Shown here: positions 1 through 7,946 of the stretch, piece after piece
How positions within the stretch are numbered: the stretch's first letter is position 1
Layout of the letters: the number at the start of each line of letters is the position of its first letter
From: SAR202 cluster bacterium bin90
GTDB lineage: Bacteria; Chloroflexota; Dehalococcoidia; Lucifugimonadales; JADFKI01
DNA length: 52,993 bases
Assembly (NCBI GenBank): GCA_002238855.1
Contig: MPND01000024.1
Location: 1 to 52,993, forward strand
Direction: 5' to 3'
Notes under the pieces: generated by a model
The model's database searches: none
Told to the model about the DNA's origin: nothing
The model's input: the letters and a program-made list of their open reading frames with translations, nothing else
Program-made: the position numbers and the translations under genes

Positions 1-151
1 TGTCGGCCACGAATCGACCGAAGATTTCCACAACCCAGATGAGAAGTAGCAATATCCAAGTGAGCGGACTCTGCCTATACTTGAGGATTAAGTCTTGAAC
101 GATCCCGGAGGTTATCGCCTGAACTGGTCCAATCACAGCCCATATCTCCAT
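1..151 (-). CDS. partial membrane protein, cut by window edge
   Basis: From an ATG at 151 the minus strand stays open to base 1, about 50 codons, and runs off the window. The product begins MEIWAVIGPVQAITSG and has a strongly hydrophobic run around residues 31-45 (TWILLLLIWVVEIF), which looks like a transmembrane helix. No ribosome site is well placed (AGGA lies directly against the ATG), so the start is uncertain. It lies 112 bases downstream of the SbcC-like gene in the same direction. The family is not recognised. It could be chance, but the composition is protein-like. Confidence 0.4.
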   Translation of the reverse strand, partial: MEIWAVIGPVQAITSGIVQDLILKYRQSPLTWILLLLIWVVEIFGRFVAD

Positions 152-263
152 GTCCTATGGCTTAGCAAAGAGAGTAATGCCCCAGCCCTATGCCGAATGT
201 TCCACATCAACCTATTCCCCCGGTTCGACTCTTTTTCGTACACCACTTCTAGGGACTCTACTC

Positions 264-2894
264 TTAAAGTGAAACCACCGTCGCAGTGCCGACGTGTGAG
301 TAGCGTCCCGGGGTGCAGGTCAGCACGATAACCTGGCACTGTTTCCCTGCCGCCGCAATAGCTGCGCCCATGCTCTGCAGTCGTCGAGGATCGCTCCAAC
401 CCAGCGAATCGTCGATCATCACTGGCGCGCCACCATCCAGGGGACTGACGATTGTTGCACATGCCAGTCGAGATATCACGCCAAGCTGCTCACGAGCTCC
501 TGTGCTGAGCTGGCTGACATCCAGCGTGGTCCCATCGAGTGTGCGCCGCACAACCTGCAAGTCTTTGTCGAGCTCCACTTCAAACGTAGTACCAAAGACG
601 ATACGCCCGAACTGGTCTATGCGCTCCTTTAAGGGCTGAATATAACGCTGCCGGGCTTGGTGGCGATGCTTCGCGAACGTCTCCCGCAGTAACCGCACAG
701 TTTCCGCGCGGGCCTCCTGGCGTTCGTGATCACGCACGTAGTGGTTCAGTTCGTTGGCCGCCTCGTCGAGTGCGGTTTGGAGTCCCCGCTCGCCACGTAA
801 GTCCAAGCTGCTCCTCAACCCGTTTTGTTGGTCCCGATTCGACTGCAATTCGGCGCGCGCGCGTTCAGTAGCCTGCCTCGCGTTTTCGAGCAATATCTCA
901 ACGGAATCAGGATCCGCATTGCTGAGTTGAGCGTTGGCTTCTTCAAAAGCCTGTCTGTCGCATTTTTCCCTACATTTCGCCGCTGAAAGGTCGGCTAAGA
1001 GATCTTCATCGGCTTGTCCTTCTCTGGCCAAGGAAATCTGACTGGCTGCGTTCTGCTTGTTTTTACGTGCAATTTCGAGTTTCGCCGTGCGATCGACCTC
1101 CTCGAATTGCAATGCTTTGAGCTCCACCTCCGCGCTTTGAGAGGCATCTTCGCATGCGCTAAGTGTAGACTCGCATTCCGTGACCAATGCTGACACACTC
1201 CCCTCAATCAGCTGTGCTTCGTCAAGATCACTGGGAAGCGGCGGTTCGTCCGGGCGATCCTCAGGATAAGAAGTGACCTTCTCCGTAAGGCTGCTGACCT
1301 TACCGAGCAAAACATCGGGAGTCAGGTCACGAAGTTCTCTTTCGATGGCCTTGAGCGCATCATCTTTATTTCGTTGGGCGTCCTGTCTGTCCTGGGCAGC
1401 CCTTCTCGCGTCAGAGACGTCAGCTACCCTGGCTTCCTCGCACAGGAGCTGATAGGTCTCTTGAGTCCTGTGGCGCTGGGCGGCAAGTTCCTTGGACTCA
1501 GAGCCCGCACTCACACGCATTCTGGCGACGGTCGGAATGGTCAACATCAACTCGTCCTCGACGAGGGTGTTCTTGACTCCGTCAGTTGCCAGTTCGACGA
1601 GTTCGTCTCCTATTTCCACGTTTATTTCACGAAGTGCGGTCACCTCAATCGACCCCGCAGCACTACCAGCGGCTGATTTTGCACGTTCATCTGCGATGTA
1701 GGCATCCTCAATTCGCTTGGCCACGTCGTCATCGACAACTGCCGACTCCAAGTATTCCTCGGCCTCCTTCAAGATTCGCTCCGCTGCCAGGTACCGCTCG
1801 TGCCGCTCCTTGAGTTGGTCCACCTCGATCAGTTGACGAAGATGGTCGCGGTCAGCAATGGCTCTGGTAAACCCTTTCCGGGCTTCCAGCAGGCTGGCCT
1901 CGGCCTCCTTGAGAGCTGTTATTGCACCTTCGCTGCGACGAGTAGCCGCCGTAAATCCCGGCACCGCATCCTCGGCTTCGGCCTCCAGCGCTTTCAGAGC
2001 TTCTGTGGAGGTTTCAAGGACGGCGATTAGCTCCTGCCGGCGCTGCCACTTGCTGTCAGAGCTGTCGAGTTGCGCCTTCGATTCACCGTGAACGGCCTCG
2101 AGGCGTTCAACCTCGAGCCGCAGGCGATCCACTACGTTCCAGCGCTGCTCGAACTCCCGTTCATTGTCAGCGAACTCCTTCAGGGCATGTGAGAGCCGTG
2201 TCGATTCGCCAATCAGCCGACTAATCTGGGCGACGTCGCTCTCAATCTCCTGAAGCTGCCCTTCTAGATCAGCAACCTTGGCTTGAGCCTCGTTCACCCT
2301 CTGCTCCGACGTTCCGCGATCGCTCCTCTCCCGACCAGTCGTAGTCCAGTACTTGTCGTACTCTTCCTCGATGCTGGTCCACAGGGTCTCTTCACGGTCG
2401 GATACTAGCTCTCCGCCTGCAGCCTCATCCAATGCCCTTCCCATTGATGGCAGCGCAAAACTGGGCAGCATCAACTCGGTGCCCTGCTGAATCCGCAACG
2501 CCTGCCAAAGTTCATCGTCCAAAGTCTCGGCAAGAATGCCCTTCAGGCGATCATGCGCTTGGCGACCAGTGAAGCTCTCGCGCCGGGGCGCTTCAATCTC
2601 AAGTGTAGTCGCTGCCTGGCGCAGCCAGCGCTTGCTGTAAACTAACTCGTACCCTCCGGTCGATAGCGAGATCTCAACTTCCGGGCCTTCGTCGCGACCG
2701 ACCGGCTGCACCGCTCTTACCTTGCCGCTTCTTGACGTGTCGGGCACGTCGATTGCCAGCTGCAATCCTTCGGCGATAGCGGTCTTGCCGACTTCATTCG
2801 GCCCTTCAATGATCGTGACGCCATTCTCCGAGAAGGTCACCTCGCTCTCTTCAACGCCACGATAGTTTCGCAGCTTTACTTGATGGAGCTTCAT
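264..2894 (-). CDS. SbcC/Rad50-like AAA ATPase, nuclease partner
   Basis: This 876-residue protein has the SMC/Rad50/SbcC layout. A Walker A GPNEVGKT lies at residues 31-38, just after the typical N-terminal KLRNYRGV. Long charged coiled-coil segments follow from about 180 to 740. The C-terminal half has an ABC signature LSTGAREQLG near 798 and a Walker B VMIDDSLGW near 826. Family members pair with an SbcD/Mre11 nuclease to open and trim DNA ends, hairpins or protein-blocked ends. The ATG overlaps the 3' end of the SbcD-like gene by four bases, so the two are translationally coupled. At 876 residues it is shorter than E. coli SbcC (about 1050) and closer to Bacillus YhaN-type ATPases. I see no CxxC zinc hook in the central region, which also favours the YhaN/RecF-like branch. 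Given its place next to a TerB/BrxD/Lhr set, a defence role is an inference. Confidence 0.85.
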   Translation of the reverse strand: MKLHQVKLRNYRGVEESEVTFSENGVTIIEGPNEVGKTAIAEGLQLAIDVPDTSRSGKVRAVQPVGRDEGPEVEISLSTGGYELVYSKRWLRQAATTLEIEAPRRESFTGRQAHDRLKGILAETLDDELWQALRIQQGTELMLPSFALPSMGRALDEAAGGELVSDREETLWTSIEEEYDKYWTTTGRERSDRGTSEQRVNEAQAKVADLEGQLQEIESDVAQISRLIGESTRLSHALKEFADNEREFEQRWNVVDRLRLEVERLEAVHGESKAQLDSSDSKWQRRQELIAVLETSTEALKALEAEAEDAVPGFTAATRRSEGAITALKEAEASLLEARKGFTRAIADRDHLRQLIEVDQLKERHERYLAAERILKEAEEYLESAVVDDDVAKRIEDAYIADERAKSAAGSAAGSIEVTALREINVEIGDELVELATDGVKNTLVEDELMLTIPTVARMRVSAGSESKELAAQRHRTQETYQLLCEEARVADVSDARRAAQDRQDAQRNKDDALKAIERELRDLTPDVLLGKVSSLTEKVTSYPEDRPDEPPLPSDLDEAQLIEGSVSALVTECESTLSACEDASQSAEVELKALQFEEVDRTAKLEIARKNKQNAASQISLAREGQADEDLLADLSAAKCREKCDRQAFEEANAQLSNADPDSVEILLENARQATERARAELQSNRDQQNGLRSSLDLRGERGLQTALDEAANELNHYVRDHERQEARAETVRLLRETFAKHRHQARQRYIQPLKERIDQFGRIVFGTTFEVELDKDLQVVRRTLDGTTLDVSQLSTGAREQLGVISRLACATIVSPLDGGAPVMIDDSLGWSDPRRLQSMGAAIAAAGKQCQVIVLTCTPGRYSHVGTATVVSL

Positions 2895-4021
2895 TGCCGT
2901 GACCCTACCAGACGATAGAGCAGTGCCAGAGCATCACGCGCGAGGGGTGCCTGCTCGCCCTGCTCAGCCATCATCTGCAACTCGGCTAGGGCGTCGTTCG
3001 CAAATCCTGAAAGGCCAAAGTGGTCCAGGTCGGCGTTATCGGGAATCACCACGAGATCGCTGTGCCTCTCCCAAGTCTCAAAGGCCGCGAGAAGGTCGAT
3101 GTGATGTTCCAGCAAGTCGTCAAGGCGGGCTTTCTGAGCCACAGAGACTTGCCCGACCATCGACAACTTGACGATTGTGCGGTCTTTGTCCTCCAGGCCG
3201 GACAGCCATTCCTCCAGCGCATCGATATCTTCGTTGGAGCTAAGCTCCCAGCTCCCTCGCAGGAATCGCCATGTGCACAGCCGTCTCACATCGACATCCA
3301 AGTGATCGGCGTCAAGGCTGACGATGAGCACGTTGCCAGGATCGATCTCGTCGTAATCTGTCGGTTCGGGTGCGCCGGAATAATAGACCCGGCCGGTGAC
3401 ACCCACATTCGTCGTCGAGTGTCGGTCTCCAAGAGCAACGTAATGGATCAGACCGGCCGAGATATGCTCCTCCAGTCGCTCCAAGGCGATGAGCTTCGGG
3501 TCGTTGGGATCTGGGGAAAAGGAGTCAATTGCGCCATGCCCTACCACGATGCGCAATGAATCGTCTAGCTCTAGGCCACCACAGGCGGCCTCCATCAGAT
3601 CGGTCGTTGGATGCTTGTTAGGCCAAGGAGCCGAAATAAGTTCGACTCCCTGCGCTGCCTGAACCGGCTCGGGTCCCGTCAGAACATTGACATTCTCAGG
3701 GCAGCGCTCGATGAATGTTGGTGAGCTGTAGATCGACGATGCATCCAGCGGGTCATGGTTTCCGGGCAACAGGAAGAAGTCGAGCTGAGGAAACGCTGCC
3801 ATCTTCTCAAAAGCCCTAACGACTACCTGTCTCTGCACCTGGTTGGACTCGAAGACATCGCCACAGACTACCACGAACTCGCATTGCTCATCAGTTGCCA
3901 GCTTAGCCATCTTTTCGATTACGTCGAGGCGCGCACCGCTGAAGCGGGCCTGAGAGTCTTGATCTAGGTAATGCCTAGCCATCCCCAGTTGCCAGTCGGC
4001 CGTGTGAAGAAATTTAACCAT
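2891..4021 (-). CDS. SbcD/Mre11-like metallophosphoesterase nuclease
   Basis: A 376-residue calcineurin-like phosphoesterase of the SbcD/Mre11/YhaO type. Phosphoesterase motifs in order are HTADWQLG (residues 6-13), CGDVF (53-57), LPGNHD (85-90), VGHGAID and ALGDRHS. They are expected to bind two Mn ions for DNA exo/endonuclease activity. The usual first motif is DxH; here the histidine position is a glutamine (D9, Q11). I chose the ATG at 4021 because the protein then begins MVKFLHTADW, as family members do; an upstream in-frame extension of 17 residues looks non-coding. The stop overlaps the start of the SbcC-like gene. The C-terminal half is the capping/partner-binding region. A 435-base gap separates it from the helicase upstream, so the pair may have its own promoter. 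Confidence 0.85.
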   Translation of the reverse strand: MVKFLHTADWQLGMARHYLDQDSQARFSGARLDVIEKMAKLATDEQCEFVVVCGDVFESNQVQRQVVVRAFEKMAAFPQLDFFLLPGNHDPLDASSIYSSPTFIERCPENVNVLTGPEPVQAAQGVELISAPWPNKHPTTDLMEAACGGLELDDSLRIVVGHGAIDSFSPDPNDPKLIALERLEEHISAGLIHYVALGDRHSTTNVGVTGRVYYSGAPEPTDYDEIDPGNVLIVSLDADHLDVDVRRLCTWRFLRGSWELSSNEDIDALEEWLSGLEDKDRTIVKLSMVGQVSVAQKARLDDLLEHHIDLLAAFETWERHSDLVVIPDNADLDHFGLSGFANDALAELQMMAEQGEQAPLARDALALLYRLVGSRQ

Positions 4022-4455
4022 GCCCACTATTTTATCATTCTTCTGGATAAAAGAACAACAGTGCGGCACCAAAATAGAGCCAATATCTACTACGCGTAAC
4101 GGACTCGGACGTCACTTAAGGGACCCCAAATCGACACGAGATACCCTGACGTCAATCTCTGAGGAATCTACCATTGGTTTTGGACAACGGATTACAGCGA
4201 TTCCGTGGGGCGCACTTGCTTATTGACAGACGAAAATGTCTGCACCGCGGATGAACCGAAGTTAGCACGGAAAGGGGGGCGAGCCCTGACACTTTGAACA
4301 GATTATCGGCAGTATAGGACTAGGCACGTGCCACACTTGGAACACTCTGGCGGCATTCTCTGGAAGGCACAAACAAATTCGCCCAATTAAAGAAATTTGA
4401 CAGACTAGACGACTCAGCGCTTTAGACGATAATGGCGTGCATCCCTCGCCTTGTT
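4022..4455. other. intergenic gap before the sbcDC-like pair
   Basis: No convincing gene on either strand. The longest open stretch here (4020-4226, plus strand) has no homology I recognise and no ribosome site. The gap probably contains a promoter for the SbcD/SbcC-like genes, but I cannot point to clear -35/-10 boxes or a terminator for the helicase upstream. Confidence 0.4.
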
Positions 4456-6675
4456 CTAATCTCCGATCATGGTGCGTGCCAATCCCGGTAGAGAACTTAG
4501 GTCGACCCTGGAACTTGTCGCCTCCATCAGCAGGTGATCTGAACTCAGGTATGGATGGAATTTCTCGGTAACGAAGTTTGCACTACCAGAGAGCAGGCTC
4601 TCCACTGACATCTCATCGGCACTGGCAATTTCCAGCAGAGCTTCCTCCAAGGGAGGAATTCCTCCTCCGTAGTTGACATCAAGGAAACCATCATAAATCG
4701 CTACCGAGTATCCCATAGCCCTTAGTCGCAGGGCGAGAGTCGCGGTCTTGACGGACCCTGTCCAGGTGGCGAGCACGCAACTCCGTTCTGCAATTCTGCA
4801 GATCGATCGCTGATTCAGCCGAAGTCGCCTGAATTCAGATCTCGCGTTTTTGAGAAGACTGCTAGCTCCATTGTCCAGGTAAAGAGGAATACTCCCACCA
4901 GAGAACACATCCCTCATTTTCTCAACGACACGGTCATGAATCAGTCCGCCGCCGCCGCCGAAGGGGGGAGTCCGTCCTGCCCGATCAGCGGTGACTTCGA
5001 TAATCTTGTCCCTGTCATGAACCTTGGTGACCATCCATCTCCGTCCCGAGAATATGATGGACATGCCCTCGGCGAGGATCGTGGACACCGGGAGTGTCCC
5101 TAACTGTCTGCCATCAGCGACGATCCTATACTCGTCGGGTGTCTGGAACACCGCATAAAAGCTGTAATGCTCGACGATCTTCTCACCGCGTGAGCCGAGC
5201 AGGAGGAATCCGTCAGGGGCTTGTTCGATAAGGGCTACATCCGGCCGGCCCAGGTGTCTGAGCACACTTGCAAATAGCGAAGGATCTACCTGTCGGAACG
5301 GACCTCGCACACAAAGCGTGTTGTAGAGTCGTTTGGCTCTCACTCCTCCGTGTTCGGCGATTACGGACAGAATTTGATGTGTGAGTGTAGACAGGTGCAG
5401 GGCCTGCGGAGCTGGGGGCTCACACCATCTATCTATGAGAAGCTCCGTCATTGCGATTGATCGAATGAGGCCCAAGTGCAGGCGATCTAAGGGATGAGAA
5501 CTAGACTCCGGCTCGGCCTCTATGGCGTACATACGGAGTACGGAAGGTTGGCCGAGACGGCGCCCTGAGCGTCCAAGTCGTTGTCGCAGAGATGAAACTG
5601 AGAATGGTGCGCCAATCTGCGCCACGCAGACGATGTCGCCAATGTCAATGCCGAGTTCCAGTGTTGACGTGCAGACGGCAGTCGTCGTACCCCGCGTTCT
5701 CAATCGCTTTTCGAGATCGAGCCGGTGTTCTCTGGATAGGCTGGCATGATGAGGAAAGAATTCCAGCGGAACACGCGCGTTCTCAGACAGGTCGCGCAAC
5801 GCATCCGAGTACCATTCGACATTCTGGCGTGATCCCGCAAATACCAGATTGGGCGTGCCACGCAGTTTCGAAAAGAGATGCTCGGCAACTTCACGCTTTG
5901 CGGACGCACTCTCACTCTCACTGTTTTCCGCGCCGCTCACGTAACCTCGAAGCTGAACCAGCAATTGACTCGTCTCAGAATTGCTTTCGAGCAGAGCCAC
6001 GGACTCAGGGTTCTCAGGCCGGAGATATGCTTTGACCAGGTCCATCTCGCTCAGCGTGGCTGAGAGTCCAACGCGCCTGATACGTCTATCCGTGGCCAGT
6101 TCAATTCGTGAAAGCAGCGACCGAAGGTGCACGCCACGCTCATTGTCCAGAAAAGAATGCAGTTCATCAATCACGATTGCGCGCGTCCCTGCGAAGAGTC
6201 CAGGTACCTCCAGACCCCGGAGGACAAATAGTGCCTCCAGCGACTCCGGAGTGATCAACAAAACGCCACTTGGGTTCTTCCGAGCCTTGACCTTGATAGT
6301 CTGAGAGACGTCTCCATGCCACGGGTAAACCGGCAAGTCTGTTGCCTCGCATAGGTCCTCTAGCCGCCGGAACTGGTCGTTGATAAGTGCCCTGAGAGGA
6401 CTGACGTATACAAGGTCAAAGCCACTCTCCTGAGGATCCTGCAAAATGGACGAAATCAATGGAAGGAAGGCGGCCTCACTTTTGCCTCCCGCAGTGGGGG
6501 CAGCGATAATCGCGTCTCTATCGTCGTCTAAAAGCGTGTGGATAGCACGTTCCTGAACGTCGCGCAGGCTGTTCCAGCCCTTATCCCATATCCAGCGGCG
6601 GACAGGCTCAGCCAGACGGTCAAAGGCTGTTGAGCGTTCAGAGTCTGAAGGAAGCGAGTTCGTCATCAGTTTCAT
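4456..6675 (-). CDS. Lhr/BrxHI-like DEAD/DEAH helicase
   Basis: A superfamily 2 helicase of about 739 residues. Walker A is APTAGGKS (about residues 59-66 from the chosen start), followed by SPLRALINDQ, TPESLEAL, a DELH box (IVIDELHSF), SATL, then the C-terminal core with STLELGIDIGD and QRLGRSGRR. The DELH box, the GIDIGD motif and a C-terminal extension resemble Lhr and the BrxHI helicase of BREX type 2. It would unwind or translocate on nucleic acid. The longest frame starts with TTG at 6732, 95 bases inside the upstream gene; I prefer the ATG at 6675 (an ATG at 6666 is also possible), both still overlapping the BrxD-like gene and neither with a strong ribosome site. Direct overlap with the BrxD-like ATPase argues for a helicase-ATPase complex. 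Confidence 0.85.
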   Translation of the reverse strand: MKLMTNSLPSDSERSTAFDRLAEPVRRWIWDKGWNSLRDVQERAIHTLLDDDRDAIIAAPTAGGKSEAAFLPLISSILQDPQESGFDLVYVSPLRALINDQFRRLEDLCEATDLPVYPWHGDVSQTIKVKARKNPSGVLLITPESLEALFVLRGLEVPGLFAGTRAIVIDELHSFLDNERGVHLRSLLSRIELATDRRIRRVGLSATLSEMDLVKAYLRPENPESVALLESNSETSQLLVQLRGYVSGAENSESESASAKREVAEHLFSKLRGTPNLVFAGSRQNVEWYSDALRDLSENARVPLEFFPHHASLSREHRLDLEKRLRTRGTTTAVCTSTLELGIDIGDIVCVAQIGAPFSVSSLRQRLGRSGRRLGQPSVLRMYAIEAEPESSSHPLDRLHLGLIRSIAMTELLIDRWCEPPAPQALHLSTLTHQILSVIAEHGGVRAKRLYNTLCVRGPFRQVDPSLFASVLRHLGRPDVALIEQAPDGFLLLGSRGEKIVEHYSFYAVFQTPDEYRIVADGRQLGTLPVSTILAEGMSIIFSGRRWMVTKVHDRDKIIEVTADRAGRTPPFGGGGGLIHDRVVEKMRDVFSGGSIPLYLDNGASSLLKNARSEFRRLRLNQRSICRIAERSCVLATWTGSVKTATLALRLRAMGYSVAIYDGFLDVNYGGGIPPLEEALLEIASADEMSVESLLSGSANFVTEKFHPYLSSDHLLMEATSSRVDLSSLPGLARTMIGD

Positions 6676-7936
6676 CGCTTGGGTTGATTTCCAGATCGTC
6701 GGATTGGTCTTGGACAATATCCACCGACCCAACTAAAGACTGCCAGTCCACATCTGGGTTCTGGGCCAGGATCGAAAGCAAATTGACGAAGGCGGTGACG
6801 GTGTTTCTGGGCGTTCGGAAATAGGCATCTCCAATACGCTGAGAACAATGTGACATGAAAGCAGTAATCGCTTCGTCCGGCAAGGCGGAATCATCTGTTT
6901 GCATCACCCTGCGGATGTTGGAAAGTAGGATAAACATATCCTCGGGAGTCAGATTAGCCAGGCGAACCACAGGCCCCGAGAGATCAACGAGTCCATCGCG
7001 TGCAAATGTATTCTCGGCCAACCTGGTCTGAAGAGCTTCGTAGCTGTACAGGCCACGCCGAGTATCCATCAGAAACTCCGGCGTTCCACCAAGCATAAAA
7101 CCCAGATTGCGAGCTGTGCCCTGCAACACGTCATTGAGGATGCGTAAGATCTGCTCGTAATTCGATTGCCTTGCTCGAGACGACGAGAGCTTGTAGAGGT
7201 TGACGAGTTCGTCCAGAGACACGACCAGACCGCTATAGCCGGCTTGGCGTACGAACAACGCCAGGAGCTTCAGGTGATCGTAGAACGAGGCATCGTCCAC
7301 AATTGTTCTCACGCCTAATGCCATTCGGGCATCCGTCCGGGTTGAGTACTCAGCCCTCAACCACCTGAGGGCTGCCGTCTTCAAGTCGTCGTTTCCGGTG
7401 TCAAAACCTTCCCAATAGCGGCCGATGACAGTGGCAAAATCATAGCCCCCGGTTAGCTCCTGAAGATGCGCGAGGTTCTCCCGGATGACCTCGCCGGGTT
7501 CCTGGTTGTTTGCCTCCGCCGTGTTAACGGCTTGCATTGCAAAACGTTCGACGATTGATGCCATCGCTCCACCGTCAGACTTGGTGCGTGTGGCCGCATT
7601 GCGTGTCAGTTCCGCATACAGCGAGCGTGCCTGTCCGCCCGTAGCATGTAGTCGCCGATCCGGCGTCACATCCGCCGATAGACATACCATCCCCTTTTCC
7701 AGCGCTATCAGCCGGACCAGATTCAGGAAGAAGGTCTTACCAGAGCCGTATTCGCCAACAACGAAGCGAATAGTCGCTCCGCCGTCTTCTATTCGTTCTA
7801 TATCACGGATAAGCTCTTCAATTTCCCCGGTACGTCCTACCTGGATATGACGAAGACCAACCTTCGGGACGACACCCGCTCTCAGGGCTTGAATGATTGC
7901 ATCACGTTCACGCGGTCTAATTCTTGAATTCGGCAA
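6638..7936 (-). CDS. BrxD-like ATPase (DUF2791 type)
   Basis: 432 residues with Walker A GEYGSGKT (61-68) and Walker B VVSLDE (about 238-243), plus the N-terminal RDAIIQALRAGVVP and ATGGQARSLY motifs that I associate with the DUF2791/BrxD family. BrxD is a small AAA+-like ATPase of BREX type 2, usually encoded next to the Lhr-like helicase BrxHI, exactly as seen here. Ten bases separate its start from the end of the TerB-domain gene, and its 3' end overlaps the helicase gene, so the three form one transcription unit. The core BREX genes (pglZ, pglX, pglW) are not in this window, so calling it BREX would be wrong; it is a BREX-accessory-like ATPase in another setting. Confidence 0.8.
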   Translation of the reverse strand: MPNSRIRPRERDAIIQALRAGVVPKVGLRHIQVGRTGEIEELIRDIERIEDGGATIRFVVGEYGSGKTFFLNLVRLIALEKGMVCLSADVTPDRRLHATGGQARSLYAELTRNAATRTKSDGGAMASIVERFAMQAVNTAEANNQEPGEVIRENLAHLQELTGGYDFATVIGRYWEGFDTGNDDLKTAALRWLRAEYSTRTDARMALGVRTIVDDASFYDHLKLLALFVRQAGYSGLVVSLDELVNLYKLSSSRARQSNYEQILRILNDVLQGTARNLGFMLGGTPEFLMDTRRGLYSYEALQTRLAENTFARDGLVDLSGPVVRLANLTPEDMFILLSNIRRVMQTDDSALPDEAITAFMSHCSQRIGDAYFRTPRNTVTAFVNLLSILAQNPDVDWQSLVGSVDIVQDQSDDLEINPSDETDDELASFRL

Positions 7937-7946
7937 TTGTGATTCC

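Noticed and set aside
4456..7936. BREX type 2 system
   Set aside because: Only BrxD- and BrxHI-like genes are found; PglZ, PglX, PglW and PglY are absent from the window.
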